This document shows, one piece after another, positions 49,203 through 59,162 of a DNA stretch of 64,000 nucleotides. Each line of letters begins with the position of its first letter. Position 1 is the stretch's first letter. The translations under genes and the position numbers were made by a program. This stretch comes from Oscillospiraceae bacterium (lineage in GTDB: Bacteria; Bacillota; Clostridia; Oscillospirales; UBA929), in contig JAIRUW010000076.1 in assembly GCA_031254195.1 (NCBI GenBank), positions 1 through 64,000 of the forward strand. Reading direction: 5' to 3'. The notes beneath the pieces were generated by a model. That model was not told where the DNA came from and did not search any database. It saw nothing but the letters and a program-made list of their open reading frames with translations.

Positions 49203-49985
49203 ATGGAAAACCAGCCAAACACAAAGAGGAGAACAGCATGGTATAAGAAGCGTTGGGTATGGGCTATAGCGGTTGTTTGGATTGTCGGAGGGATTATCTA
49301 CGCTATAACACAAGATGACGCAGAGCTTAACGGGGCAGATGATGTGACACCCTCCCTAGCGGTTCAAGCAGACCTGTCACCAAGTATCCCGACACTAGAA
49401 TCCATAAATATCTTAGTAGAGTACACGGCAAATACGGCAATGAACATTTACGACATGACCGTATACCTAGATGATGAAATGTTGGGGTACTTAGAGCAAG
49501 GGCATATCAAAGCGTATCAACAACCTATAACGAGCGGTACGCTTACATTCCGTATCGTTCAATCAGACAAACCTGATAATGTAGCCGAAAAAGAATTTGA
49601 AGTTACAGAGGATGGTTATTATTACTTTATCTGCAAGGCGCAGTTTGGCGGGTTGTCTATTGATTACCGTGGTGTGATTGATGAGGAAGTAGGGAATAAA
49701 AAGCTATCGTCCAAAGATGAGCCTGTGCCCGATGAGACCCCAGCGGTAGAACCTACGTCTGACAAAATAACCTTAGAGAAATTTAACGCTTTAGAGAGTG
49801 GTATGTCTTACAATCAAGTGGTGGAAATAATTGGAGAAACAGGGACGCTTCTTTCCGAAACAACACTTTTTGGTACCACGTCAAAAATGTATTCGTGGGA
49901 TGGTAAAGGAATTTTCGGAGGAACTGCGACTGTAATGTTTGAAAATGATAGATTATTTTCAAAATCACAGATTGGACTAAACTGA
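49203..49985 (+). CDS. N-terminally membrane-anchored protein with C-terminal DUF3862/BLIP-like domain
   Basis: TM WVWAIAVVWIVGGIIYAI; C-terminal LEKFNALESGMSYNQVVEIIGETGTLLSETTLFGTTSKMYSWDGKGIFGGTATVMFENDRLFSKSQIGL. Confidence 0.75.
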   Translation: MENQPNTKRRTAWYKKRWVWAIAVVWIVGGIIYAITQDDAELNGADDVTPSLAVQADLSPSIPTLESINILVEYTANTAMNIYDMTVYLDDEMLGYLEQGHIKAYQQPITSGTLTFRIVQSDKPDNVAEKEFEVTEDGYYYFICKAQFGGLSIDYRGVIDEEVGNKKLSSKDEPVPDETPAVEPTSDKITLEKFNALESGMSYNQVVEIIGETGTLLSETTLFGTTSKMYSWDGKGIFGGTATVMFENDRLFSKSQIGLN

Positions 49986-50001
49986 AAGGACGGGGCAAAA
50001 C

Positions 50002-50250
50002 ATGTCTAGAGAGATTCAATGTCCGCGCTGTAAAGGCACCAATATTCAAGTTCAAATGCTCCAAACAAAAAGCGTTACAAAAACCAAGGGGAAAGGGTGT
50101 TTATTCTCTATTTTTCGTGGTTTCCTGATAGTTTTTACTTTTGGGTTATGGAAAATATTTGGGCCTAAGCTCATGCGAAGCAAGTCAAAACATTCGCACG
50201 AAAAACGCTGTGTTTGTTCATCTTGCGGACATGATTGGAGGATAAGATAG
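50002..50250 (+). CDS. Small zinc-ribbon protein with central hydrophobic segment
   Basis: CPRCKG ... CVCSSCGHDW pairs flanking GCLFSIFRGFLIVFTFGLWKIFG. Confidence 0.7.
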   Translation: MSREIQCPRCKGTNIQVQMLQTKSVTKTKGKGCLFSIFRGFLIVFTFGLWKIFGPKLMRSKSKHSHEKRCVCSSCGHDWRIR

Positions 50251-50384
50251 CCTCCTCTATATACACGCTCATATAGGTAAAAGCCGTCAGAAGAATATCA
50301 AAATCCCGGGCAATTGAAGCAGGCGGGGTGACTAGGCATTTTGCCTGTGACGTGCTATAATATCCCTGTCAGGAGGCATAAACA

Positions 50385-51134
50385 ATGGAAAAACAAGCCC
50401 ATATCGGCATAGACGGCAGCCATGGCGCGACAATCGCGCTGCTGCCGGGCGACCCCGCGCGCGTGGAGGTGATCGCCCGGCATTTGCAAAATCCGCGCTT
50501 TTTCGCGCAGAACAGGGAGTATACCACCTGGCTCGGGGAACTGCCCTGCGGGGAGACCATCATGGTCATGTCAACGGGCATGGGCGGCCCTTCGACTGCG
50601 ATATGCGTCGAAGAGCTTTACAAAACAGGCGTCCGCGACTTCATCCGTATCGGGACATGCGGCGGCATGGACACAAAGGTCACCGGCGGCAACGTGGTCA
50701 TCGCGACGGGCGCGATTCGTATGGAGGGGACGACCCGCGAGTATGTGCCGATAGAGTTCCCGGCGGTCGCCGATCTTGACGTTACGAACGCGCTGGCGGC
50801 AGCCGCGCGGGACGCGGGATTTGCTTATCATACCGGCATCGTGCAATGCAAAGACTCCTTCTACGGACAGCACGACCCGGCGCGGATGCCCGCCGGTTAT
50901 GAGCTTGAAAGCAAATGGCAGGCATGGCTCAAAGCCCGCTGCCTTGCCAGCGAGATGGAGAGCGCGGCGCTTTACATTGTCTGCCAGATATTGGGCGCGC
51001 GCGGCGGCTGTGTGCTGAGCGTGGTCTGGAATCAGGAGCGAAAAAAGGCGGGCCTGCCGGACCCCGAATGCCATGACCCGTCCAACGCCATCATAACGGC
51101 GGTGCGGGCGGCTGAGATTCTGGCGCGGCGATGA
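50385..51134 (+). CDS. udp: Uridine phosphorylase
   Basis: ALLPGDPARVEVIARHL, GMGGPSTAICVEEL, RIGTCGGMD, SEMESAALYIV. Confidence 0.92.
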   Translation: MEKQAHIGIDGSHGATIALLPGDPARVEVIARHLQNPRFFAQNREYTTWLGELPCGETIMVMSTGMGGPSTAICVEELYKTGVRDFIRIGTCGGMDTKVTGGNVVIATGAIRMEGTTREYVPIEFPAVADLDVTNALAAAARDAGFAYHTGIVQCKDSFYGQHDPARMPAGYELESKWQAWLKARCLASEMESAALYIVCQILGARGGCVLSVVWNQERKKAGLPDPECHDPSNAIITAVRAAEILARR

Positions 51135-51137
51135 CTG

Positions 51138-52106
51138 TCACCGGACGCCCTTATCGTAGGGGATACCGGCGGCCCTTGGCGCTTGCGATTTTCTCGATGT
51201 GAACGCTAAAACGATCAAGGTCATGATGAAAGGCATCATTTTATAGAAATAACTTGGCAAAGCGATGTCTTTGAGCAGCGGAAGGCCCGACGATCCGGCG
51301 GCAACCGCCTTCAAAAGCCCAAAGAAGAAAGCTGCCGCAAGGATGCGCAAGGGTTTCCACTGCCCGAATATCAACACGGCCAGCGCAAGAAAACCATAGC
51401 CTGATACGGTGGCGTTGAACTCGCGCGAGGTGGGGATTACAAACACCAGCCCGCCGATGCCGGCCAAGACACCCGACAGCATGACGCCGGCGTACCGCAT
51501 TTTATAAACGCTGATACCGGCGGAGTCGGCGGCCTGCGGATGGTCGCCGCAGGCGCGGAGCCGCAGCCCGAATTTTGTCTTGTACAGCAGCGCCCATGCC
51601 GCTATGAGAATGAAGAACCCTAAGTATGTGGTGATATAGGCGTTTGTGAAAAGCATGTCTCCCAAAACGGGGATGCTGCCTAAGACGGGAACCTTCTCTA
51701 GGTGGAACCAATCCTCAAAGCGTACCTGCTGCGTGCCCCTTGTATTGATGACCCTGCCTACGAAGATGGCGAACGCCGGCGCGAGCATGTTGATAGCCGT
51801 GCCGCTGATTACTTGGTCGGCTTTCATGTGGATAGACGCGTAAGCGTGCGCCAGCGATACGAGGACGCCCGTTGCGGCGGCGGTCAGGATGGCGAGGAGA
51901 AGAAGGAGCTGTCCGTTGATGGCTATCCCCGCGCTCTGCACGGCGTCAATCATAACGATACCGGCGAACGCGCCAAACACCATGATGCCTTCCAGCGCTA
52001 TATTGACAACGCCGCCGCGCTCCGAAAACATGCCGCCCAAAGCCACGATCAGGAGCGGGATGGAGAAAAACATCGTCTGCTGGACTAAAAAATATACGGT
52101 ACTCAT
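51138..52106 (-). CDS. ABC transporter permease (BMP/nucleoside importer type)
   Basis: GGMFSERGGVVNIALEGIM; LRACGDHPQAADSAGISVYKMRYAGVMLSGVLAGIGG. Confidence 0.92.
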   Translation of the reverse strand: MSTVYFLVQQTMFFSIPLLIVALGGMFSERGGVVNIALEGIMVFGAFAGIVMIDAVQSAGIAINGQLLLLLAILTAAATGVLVSLAHAYASIHMKADQVISGTAINMLAPAFAIFVGRVINTRGTQQVRFEDWFHLEKVPVLGSIPVLGDMLFTNAYITTYLGFFILIAAWALLYKTKFGLRLRACGDHPQAADSAGISVYKMRYAGVMLSGVLAGIGGLVFVIPTSREFNATVSGYGFLALAVLIFGQWKPLRILAAAFFFGLLKAVAAGSSGLPLLKDIALPSYFYKMMPFIMTLIVLAFTSRKSQAPRAAGIPYDKGVR

Positions 52107-53224
52107 TCTCCTCCGGCCTCCTTTCCGCTTTGCTTCTCCCTTTGCCCGAGCTTTTGGATGAAGCCTTTGACAAGCAAGGCAAAGGCGCTGAAATAAATGA
52201 TGACCGCCACAATCATGTTGACGACTTGAGGGGAAAAGTTATATAATTGCATATTGAACCCACCGACGGTCATATAGCCGATAAACAGCCCTGAAAAGAT
52301 GATGCCTATGGGGTTGTTGAGCGCCAGCAGGGCCACGGGTATGCCATTGAAACCTTCCTGCGCCAGCACATCGACGACGTCTATATTCTTCCCTGCGCCG
52401 CTCAGGTAAAGCAGCGCCCCGCCAAGCCCCGCTAATGCTCCTGAGATGACCATGGCCGTGACAATCCCGCGCTTGGCGCTGATACCGGCGTATTGCGCCG
52501 CGTTTTTGTTCAGGCCGCAAGCCTTCAGTTCATAGCCCAGCGTTGTTTTCTCCAAAATGACATACATGGCTATGGCCGCTAAAATGGCGATAAAAATCCC
52601 GCCGTTGGCGCTCGATACGATATTTCCGTCGCGGAATATCCTGTCAAGCCCCAGCCTCGGGACATTTGCGTTGCTCAACACGTTCATCGACGCATTGTGG
52701 CGGTGGTTGTATATTGTTTGGATTACCAGATAGTTGACCAGATACATGCCGATATAGTTCATCATAATACACGAGATGACCTCGTTGACGTTCAGCCATG
52801 CTTTCAGCAGCCCAGGGATTGAACCCCATATCGCGCCGGCCAGCATAGCGGCCAGCAGGGCGGCCAGGCATAGCGTCAGCCCCGGCAAAAACGAAAAACG
52901 CACGCCTACAAAGACGGCGCAATATGCCCCGACGGTAAACTGCCCCGTCGCGCCGATGTTGAATAACCCGGTTTTCCCCGCAAAGCCTACGGAAAGCCCC
53001 GTCATGATGATAGGGGTAGCGAAATAGAGGACCTGCCCCATACTCTTTAGGTCGCTAAAACCGCTGGTGATAAGCGTCCTGAAGCCGGCGGCCGCGTCCG
53101 TGGCGTTGGCGATCAGTAATAAGAAGAAGCCGAACAGAAGCCCGACCGCGATGGCGGCAAAGCTGGACAGGGCGCTGGAAAAGCCGAGCAGCCCCCATAG
53201 GCCCCTTTGCTTGATTTCATTCAC
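52103..53224 (-). CDS. ABC transporter permease (BMP/nucleoside importer type)
   Basis: VGFAGKTGLFNIGATGQFTVGAYCA; LKACGLNKNAAQYAGISAKRGIVTAMVISGALAGLGG. Confidence 0.92.
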   Translation of the reverse strand: MNEIKQRGLWGLLGFSSALSSFAAIAVGLLFGFFLLLIANATDAAAGFRTLITSGFSDLKSMGQVLYFATPIIMTGLSVGFAGKTGLFNIGATGQFTVGAYCAVFVGVRFSFLPGLTLCLAALLAAMLAGAIWGSIPGLLKAWLNVNEVISCIMMNYIGMYLVNYLVIQTIYNHRHNASMNVLSNANVPRLGLDRIFRDGNIVSSANGGIFIAILAAIAMYVILEKTTLGYELKACGLNKNAAQYAGISAKRGIVTAMVISGALAGLGGALLYLSGAGKNIDVVDVLAQEGFNGIPVALLALNNPIGIIFSGLFIGYMTVGGFNMQLYNFSPQVVNMIVAVIIYFSAFALLVKGFIQKLGQREKQSGKEAGGE

Positions 53225-54750
53225 GACGCCCCCTCCTTTCTCTTGGAGCCGGCCATATATAGCCCCAGTTCCTGATAGGTCACCGATTTGGGGTCCAGGT
53301 CAGCAACAATTTGCCCCTCGTAAATGACCAGTATGCGGTCGCTGATGCTGAACACTTCTTCCAATTCCAGAGATATGAGCAGAATCCCCTTCCCCTTTCC
53401 GCGCTCCTCCAGCAACCGCTCGTGGATATATTCAATCGCGCCAACGTCCAGGCCGCGCGTTGGCTGTACGGCGACCAGCAGCTTATGCTCCCTCTCGGCC
53501 TCGCGCGCTATGATGGCCTTCTGCTGATTGCCCCCCGACATCGAGCGCGCCGCTGTTTTTACGCCCTGGCCGCACCGTACGTCGTATTTCTCGATGAGCC
53601 CGGCGGCATAGGCATAGACCGCCCCGTAGTTGATAAACCCATGCCGTTGGAAAGCCGGTTCGAAGTAATGCTGTAAAACCATATTATAGGCTATGCTGTA
53701 GTCGAGGACCAGCCCATGCTTGTGCCTGTCCTCCGGGATATGCGCCATCCCGCGGTTCCCCCGTTCCCTGACGGTGGCGCGCGTAATGTCCTTTCCGCGA
53801 AGGAAGACCTGTCCATTTTCAGCACGGAGCAAGCCGGTCAGCGCGTATACCAGCTCGCTTTGCCCGTTTCCGTCAATACCGGCGACACATACGATCTCGC
53901 CTTCCCGCACGGAAAAGGATACATTGCAGACGAGGTTTTTGCCGGTTATTTTGTTTTTGACCGTCAGCTCCCGCACATCCAAAACCACAGCTCCTGGGTC
54001 AATATCGGACTTCGCCATTTCCAAGCTCACCTTGCGCCCCACCATCATTTCGGAGAGGCCTTCTTTAGTAGCCCCCGCCACTTCAATGGTGCCGACCCCT
54101 TTTCCTTTGCGCAGGACGGTGCAGCGGTCCGCCACAGCCAGAATCTCATTGAGCTTATGGGTGATGAACAGGATCGACTTGCCCTGCTCCTTCAGGTTTT
54201 TCATAATCTTCATCAATTCGGCGATCTCTTGCGGCGTCAGGACGGCGGTCGGTTCGTCGAAAATCAGGATTTCATTCTCCCTGTACAGCATCTTAAGGAT
54301 TTCCGTACGCTGCTGCATCCCGACGGTAATGTCGGAGACCGGCGCGTCCGGGTCGATCTCCAAGCCATATGTCCGCGACAAGGCCACCACTTTCTCCCGG
54401 GCTTCCTCCATGCTCAGCAAGCCGTGTTTGACCGTTTCAACGCCCAACACGATGTTTTCCAGCACGGTAAAGTTATGTACCAGCTTGAAATGCTGGTGTA
54501 CCATGCCGATGCCAAGCCGCGTGGCGTCGTTGGGGCCGTTTATCTTAACGGCGTTCCCTTCCTTTAGGATGACGCCGCTCTCCGGCTGGTACAGCCCGAA
54601 GAGCACGCTCATCAGCGTGCTCTTCCCCGCGCCGTTTTCTCCGAGCAGCGCGTGGATCTCACCTTTTTTCAGCTGCAACGTGATATGGTCATTGGCGATC
54701 ACGCCGGGGAATTTTTTAGTGATGCCATTCATTTCAATGATATAGTCCAA
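53221..54750 (-). CDS. Duplicated ABC ATPase (BMP/nucleoside importer type)
   Basis: LLGENGAGKSTLMSVLFGLYQPESG; second half AGIDGNGQSELVYALTG, MSGGNQQKAIIARE. Confidence 0.94.
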   Translation of the reverse strand: MDYIIEMNGITKKFPGVIANDHITLQLKKGEIHALLGENGAGKSTLMSVLFGLYQPESGVILKEGNAVKINGPNDATRLGIGMVHQHFKLVHNFTVLENIVLGVETVKHGLLSMEEAREKVVALSRTYGLEIDPDAPVSDITVGMQQRTEILKMLYRENEILIFDEPTAVLTPQEIAELMKIMKNLKEQGKSILFITHKLNEILAVADRCTVLRKGKGVGTIEVAGATKEGLSEMMVGRKVSLEMAKSDIDPGAVVLDVRELTVKNKITGKNLVCNVSFSVREGEIVCVAGIDGNGQSELVYALTGLLRAENGQVFLRGKDITRATVRERGNRGMAHIPEDRHKHGLVLDYSIAYNMVLQHYFEPAFQRHGFINYGAVYAYAAGLIEKYDVRCGQGVKTAARSMSGGNQQKAIIAREAEREHKLLVAVQPTRGLDVGAIEYIHERLLEERGKGKGILLISLELEEVFSISDRILVIYEGQIVADLDPKSVTYQELGLYMAGSKRKEGAS

Positions 54751-54776
54751 CAGCCTGTCCCCCTCTCTTTTGAAAA

Positions 54777-54805
54777 ACAGCGCGGGAAACTACTTCCCGC
54801 GCTGT
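54777..54805 (-). terminator. Intrinsic terminator after BMP lipoprotein gene
   Basis: ACAGCGCGGGAA-gtag-TTTCCCGCGCTGTTTTTC on the minus strand. Confidence 0.85.
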
Positions 54806-54819
54806 ATGGCTGCTTTGCT

Positions 54820-55947
54820 CTAAGCGATTTCGTTAACGATAACGATGGATTTCGGTATATCGGAGACGGACACATCCGCGCCGTTTCTCATATCGCCCCA
54901 AATATCAACCGCTCCGTCCTGGAGTTTGGCGAAGACAATGTCATAGTCGGACTGTTTGAAAGTTTCAAACTTACTGGTGCTCATCGGCAGGCCTACGCCG
55001 TAGTTGGCCGCTGTGAAAGTTATATTCTTGCCGCCGGGGAAATTGCCGGCATAGTAATCCTTGAGGCAGTCATACACAGAGACAGCCAGTTCTTTCATCG
55101 CGCTTGTGATGACGGTCGCCGATTCACTCGACTGGTCGATGTCAACGCCAATCACCTTCATGCCGGCTTTTTCCGCCGCCGCCATGACAGAGTTGCCGAC
55201 CGCGCCGCCGCACGCGAAGATCACTTCCACGCCGTCATTGTACCACGCGCTGGACATTGTTTCGATTTCCGGGGTGGCGATAAAGTCGCCGGTGTAGTGG
55301 TAACGGATGGCAATGTCGCCGGCTCCCAAGCCAAGCTCCGCTCCGGCGTACTCGGCGCCCTGAATGAAGCCGTATCCGAATTTCTTAACCGCTGGAACCG
55401 CCATCCCGCCCATGAAGCCCAAATTGCGGTAACCGTCAATGACAGCCGCGTACCCGGCCAAAAAGCCGGCTTCTTGCTCCGCGTATGTAACGCCGACGGT
55501 GTTAGCGCCCGTTTTGAAATCCGGGCCGTTATCCCAGTCCCCGTCATTGGGGCTGCCGTCGAGAAGGATGAACTTCACATCGGGATACATATCCTGCGCG
55601 AGATAAATCGGCACCTCAAACAAAAAGCCCGGAGTAACGATCACTTTCGCGCCGCCTTTAACGGCGAGGTCGATGGCGTCTAGGTAAGCGGTATTGTCTT
55701 TGGCTGCCGGCTGATAGTATTTGTGCGTTTTGTTGAACTCATCGGCATACTTTTTCAAGCCTTCCCAGGAGCCTTGGTTGAACGATTTGTCGTCGATGGT
55801 CCCTATGTCGGTGATTAGGGCCAGCTCGAACGCATCACCTGAGGAACCGCTGTCGGGATTGTCATCGCCGCCACTGGCGCAGCCGGCAAGCAAACAGGCC
55901 GCAAACAGTGCCGCTACAAGGATTGCTAAGAGATTGGTTTTTTTCAT
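54820..55947 (-). CDS. BMP family substrate-binding lipoprotein
   Basis: Lipobox LLAGCASGG; LALITDIGTIDDKSFNQGSWEGLKKYADE. Confidence 0.94.
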   Translation of the reverse strand: MKKTNLLAILVAALFAACLLAGCASGGDDNPDSGSSGDAFELALITDIGTIDDKSFNQGSWEGLKKYADEFNKTHKYYQPAAKDNTAYLDAIDLAVKGGAKVIVTPGFLFEVPIYLAQDMYPDVKFILLDGSPNDGDWDNGPDFKTGANTVGVTYAEQEAGFLAGYAAVIDGYRNLGFMGGMAVPAVKKFGYGFIQGAEYAGAELGLGAGDIAIRYHYTGDFIATPEIETMSSAWYNDGVEVIFACGGAVGNSVMAAAEKAGMKVIGVDIDQSSESATVITSAMKELAVSVYDCLKDYYAGNFPGGKNITFTAANYGVGLPMSTSKFETFKQSDYDIVFAKLQDGAVDIWGDMRNGADVSVSDIPKSIVIVNEIA

Positions 55948-56019
55948 TTGTATACCCTCCTATTATTTGTCTAACCGTGTTGCATTATACATCTTTTTGC
56001 TTCCCTTGTCAATTACATT

Positions 56020-56682
56020 CTAGTATCCTTCGGCGGTTTCGCCCACCAACGCTTTGAGCGCGCCGCTTGTGCCGATCCGGCTGCACCCCGCGGCGATAAA
56101 GGCCTCCAGGTCCTTTTTCGTTCGTATACCGCCGGCGGCTTTGATCTTGACCCCCGGGCCGATATGTTTTTTGAATAGCTCGATATCTTCCAGCACCGCG
56201 CCCGCCGTGCCAAACCCCGTCGAGGTTTTGATAAAATCCGCGCCGGCTTCGGTAATGCACCGGCACAGCGCGATTTTCATATTCTCGGTAAGATAACAGG
56301 TTTCAATGATAACTTTCAGGATTTTGCTGCCAACCAGTTTTTTGATGGCCGCGATTTCATCCGTGATTTTATCAAATTCGCCGTCGACTGCCCAGAGTAT
56401 GTTGATTACCATGTCAATTTCATCGCAGCCGTCTTCCAGCGCGCGGCCGGCCTCGGCGATCTTCGCTTCCGTCGGCGGATACCCGAGCGGGAACCCGATC
56501 ACGGTGCAAACATTCAGCGACGGATAGCGCTCTTTGGCCGGTTTGACATACGTAGGTGGGATACAGGCCGACGCCATGCCGTACCGGACGGCTTCACCGC
56601 AGACGCGCCATATGTCGTCCGCCGTCGCGTTGGCCGACAGAAGGGTATGGTCCACATAACGCAGGATGTCTTTGTTGTCCAT
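56020..56682 (-). CDS. deoC: Deoxyribose-phosphate aldolase
   Basis: YVDHTLLSANAT, VCTVIGFPLGYPPTEAKIAEA, FIKTSTGFGTAGAVLEDIELFKK; start refined to MDNKDIL. Confidence 0.95.
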   Translation of the reverse strand: MDNKDILRYVDHTLLSANATADDIWRVCGEAVRYGMASACIPPTYVKPAKERYPSLNVCTVIGFPLGYPPTEAKIAEAGRALEDGCDEIDMVINILWAVDGEFDKITDEIAAIKKLVGSKILKVIIETCYLTENMKIALCRCITEAGADFIKTSTGFGTAGAVLEDIELFKKHIGPGVKIKAAGGIRTKKDLEAFIAAGCSRIGTSGALKALVGETAEGY

Positions 56683-56710
56683 ATCAATCACCTTTGTTCC
56701 TTTCCACCAC

Positions 56711-56732
56711 ACGCCTAGCGTACGCTAGGCGT
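56711..56732. repeat. 22-bp perfect palindrome ACGCCTAGCGTACGCTAGGCGT
   Basis: Perfect dyad upstream of deoC; 19/22 identical to 14659..14680. Confidence 0.85.
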
Positions 56733-56790
56733 TGCCGGGTTGTTCGGCTCTTCTATTGTATCACAGCACATCCGTGGTGTCTATCAGGAG

Positions 56791-58059
56791 TTACTCATAA
56801 ACCGCGTTGCTCATAAACGCGTCCAACCCTTTGACGCCCGCGGTCGCTTCCCCGTCCGCTCGCAGATGGAACTTGATTTTGGCCGCTCCCGCTTTCGCGT
56901 TCTGTTTGGCCTCCTCCCCGGACGCGCCTGTGGCGATTACATAGGCGTATCTGTGCCCCATGGAAACGGGCGGGACGAGGAGGCTCCCTTTTTTGGACTT
57001 CACAAACACCTGCTCGACCCCCGGGCTTTTTTGCGCTGCGCTCTTCCCGGTGACCTTGATCAATGTACCCTTCCTTGGGACTACGATATATTGAAGATAG
57101 GCTTCCTTTTTATGCTTGCATTCGAGATCCGGTTCGAGTCCCAGCGCGAATTGCAATGTCTCTTTTGCAAAGTTGAGCCCATAAGCCGTTTCGATAAATA
57201 GATTCATGGCCCCGCCGGAAATCCTGGGGTTTGCCTCGATTAGCTTCCAACCGTTGTGAAACCGCCTCAACTCAAGATGGCAGGGGCCGTCGCGCATACC
57301 GTGGAGCTGTATGATAGACTCAGCCGCCTCTTTTAGGGAACGGTAACAGCCGCCGGCTGTACGGGTGATGATTTTATAGCCCGTAACGATAAACCGTCCA
57401 GAAAAAGAGATTTCCTGTTCGATCATGGCGATGATATGTACCTTCCCGTCGATCGTAAGCGTCTCCACTAAATACTGCGGGCCGTTTACGAATCTTTCTA
57501 CGAGGATGGGAGCGTCCGGGTACTGCTCACGCAAATTGTCAAGCGCTTTTTGGTATTCTAGGGCCGTCCACGCCAGATAGACGTCCTTTGAGCCGGTCGA
57601 AACAGGGGCTTTCAGCACCAGGGGCATTTCTCTTGGCGCTTTAGCGTTGTTTGCCGCGTCGTCCGTGACACGGTAAAATGGTGAATACGGCGATCCTGCT
57701 AAAAGCGCCCTTGACTGTGCTTTATCCAGCATCGCCGTGATCGCTGATATAGAAAAGTGTTTCAAGCCCTTTTCATGCGAAAGGAGCGCGGCGGTGCGGC
57801 AATGCGGGTCAACAAAGCTCACGATCGCGCGAATCTCAAAATGCTCCATGGCAAGGCGTTCAAGGGCGCCCCTGATTTCATCCAAGTCGTCTAAGTTGCA
57901 AAGCCTCACCGAATGCGCGTGGGGGAAGTCCAGCCTCTTGTCTATATAGGACGGCCTATCCGTCAGTAGAATGGTATAGTATCCCATGTTATCGGCGGCC
58001 CGGATTGCCTCATAACTTGAGCCTGATTTATGGGAACCTAGAAACACTATGCTTTTCAT
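56791..58059 (-). CDS. ATP-grasp domain protein
   Basis: LVLKAPVSTGSKDVYLAW...ILVERFVNGPQYLVETLTIDGKV...LELRRFHNGWKLIEANPRISGGAMN. Confidence 0.88.
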   Translation of the reverse strand: MKSIVFLGSHKSGSSYEAIRAADNMGYYTILLTDRPSYIDKRLDFPHAHSVRLCNLDDLDEIRGALERLAMEHFEIRAIVSFVDPHCRTAALLSHEKGLKHFSISAITAMLDKAQSRALLAGSPYSPFYRVTDDAANNAKAPREMPLVLKAPVSTGSKDVYLAWTALEYQKALDNLREQYPDAPILVERFVNGPQYLVETLTIDGKVHIIAMIEQEISFSGRFIVTGYKIITRTAGGCYRSLKEAAESIIQLHGMRDGPCHLELRRFHNGWKLIEANPRISGGAMNLFIETAYGLNFAKETLQFALGLEPDLECKHKKEAYLQYIVVPRKGTLIKVTGKSAAQKSPGVEQVFVKSKKGSLLVPPVSMGHRYAYVIATGASGEEAKQNAKAGAAKIKFHLRADGEATAGVKGLDAFMSNAVYE

Positions 58060-59032
58060 TCATAATCCCTTCTTTTCCCGCCAGGAAAATCGCGTAACGG
58101 ACCGTGTTCCTGACGATGCTTAAATTGATATTGCCGGACGGCGGATGCCCCGGCCTCCAATTCACCTCATAGACATATAGCTGCTTGTCCAACCCCGCGT
58201 CTATCCCAAGCTCATCCAGCTCCTCACCGTACAGATCTTTTTGGATCTCATCCAAATGCCCGGCCAGCTGAAGAGAAAACACCTCAAGATATTTATGGAC
58301 GCTGTAATACTCCGCGCCGAATTCGCGTTGCAAAAAAGGTATGATGTCGCGCGTATATCCGCCCCGGCTGAGATTGCATACAATCCCTCCGTCCGGGGAG
58401 ATTCTGGGGTAGATGCAGGGGGCTGTCCATTTGCCCCCGCGGCCTTTTTGCACATGCAGCCTAAAATCATACGGCTCCCCGGACTTTGTCCGGCAGTTGA
58501 TATAAGGCTGGACGATACATTTTTCCTCCGCTATAAGACGCAGAACCGCATCCGGTGTCCCGTCTTCCTTCCTGACACGACAGACATTGATGCCCTGACG
58601 CCCTGAAGACGGCTTGACGACAATATCCGAATACTGATCCAAAAGCCTGAAGAAATGCTTTTTGGACGCGACCGTCTCAGACGGCACAAGATATTGGGAA
58701 AATGTTTTGTATTTCATCAGGTTGTTATAGACTGTCTCTTTGTCCCCGATGGAATAGCTTGTGAAAGGGACTGATTGCTGCAATTTTTCTACAGCTTCAA
58801 GTTGCTTTTCCCTCGTAAACCCTGCCGTATTGTAGATTACGTCAGGGTAATGGCTGGATGTTAGCGCCCATTCGCCGTTTTTGTACATATAGCCGTTTAT
58901 CCTGTCCCGGTCTATTGCGCCGGGAGAAAAATACAGCAGCTCCGCACCCTCGGCCTTGGCCGCGGCGGCAAAAGCATAGGCCCTGTTCAGGCCGAAAGGC
59001 TTTTTTCTGTAGTGCATATATCCTATCAGCAT
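58028..59032 (-). CDS. YheC/YheD-like ATP-grasp (spore coat-associated) protein
   Basis: DIVVKPSSGRQGINVCRVRKEDG...CIVQPYINCRTKSGEPYDFRLHVQKGRGGKW; LYVYEVNWRPGHP. Confidence 0.85.
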   Translation of the reverse strand: MLIGYMHYRKKPFGLNRAYAFAAAAKAEGAELLYFSPGAIDRDRINGYMYKNGEWALTSSHYPDVIYNTAGFTREKQLEAVEKLQQSVPFTSYSIGDKETVYNNLMKYKTFSQYLVPSETVASKKHFFRLLDQYSDIVVKPSSGRQGINVCRVRKEDGTPDAVLRLIAEEKCIVQPYINCRTKSGEPYDFRLHVQKGRGGKWTAPCIYPRISPDGGIVCNLSRGGYTRDIIPFLQREFGAEYYSVHKYLEVFSLQLAGHLDEIQKDLYGEELDELGIDAGLDKQLYVYEVNWRPGHPPSGNINLSIVRNTVRYAIFLAGKEGIMNEKHSVSRFP

Positions 59033-59085
59033 AACACCGTTCCCTATATGATTTTCTTAGGTCTATCGTCATATTTCTATCATAT

Positions 59086-59108
59086 GCGCACTCCGCCTAA
59101 GAGTGCGC
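59086..59108. repeat. Inverted repeat GCGCACTC-N7-GAGTGCGC in divergent intergenic region
   Basis: Perfect 8-bp arms. Confidence 0.7.
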
Positions 59109-59162
59109 TGTATAAACCGCCCCCTATCCGGCGCACAATATGCCGAAAGGGGGCGGTTATTC

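Noticed and set aside
53716-54745. Plus-strand ORFs (283 and 341 aa) antisense to the ABC ATPase, and 54652..55683 antisense to BMP
   Set aside because: Codon-bias shadow ORFs opposite well-defined genes.
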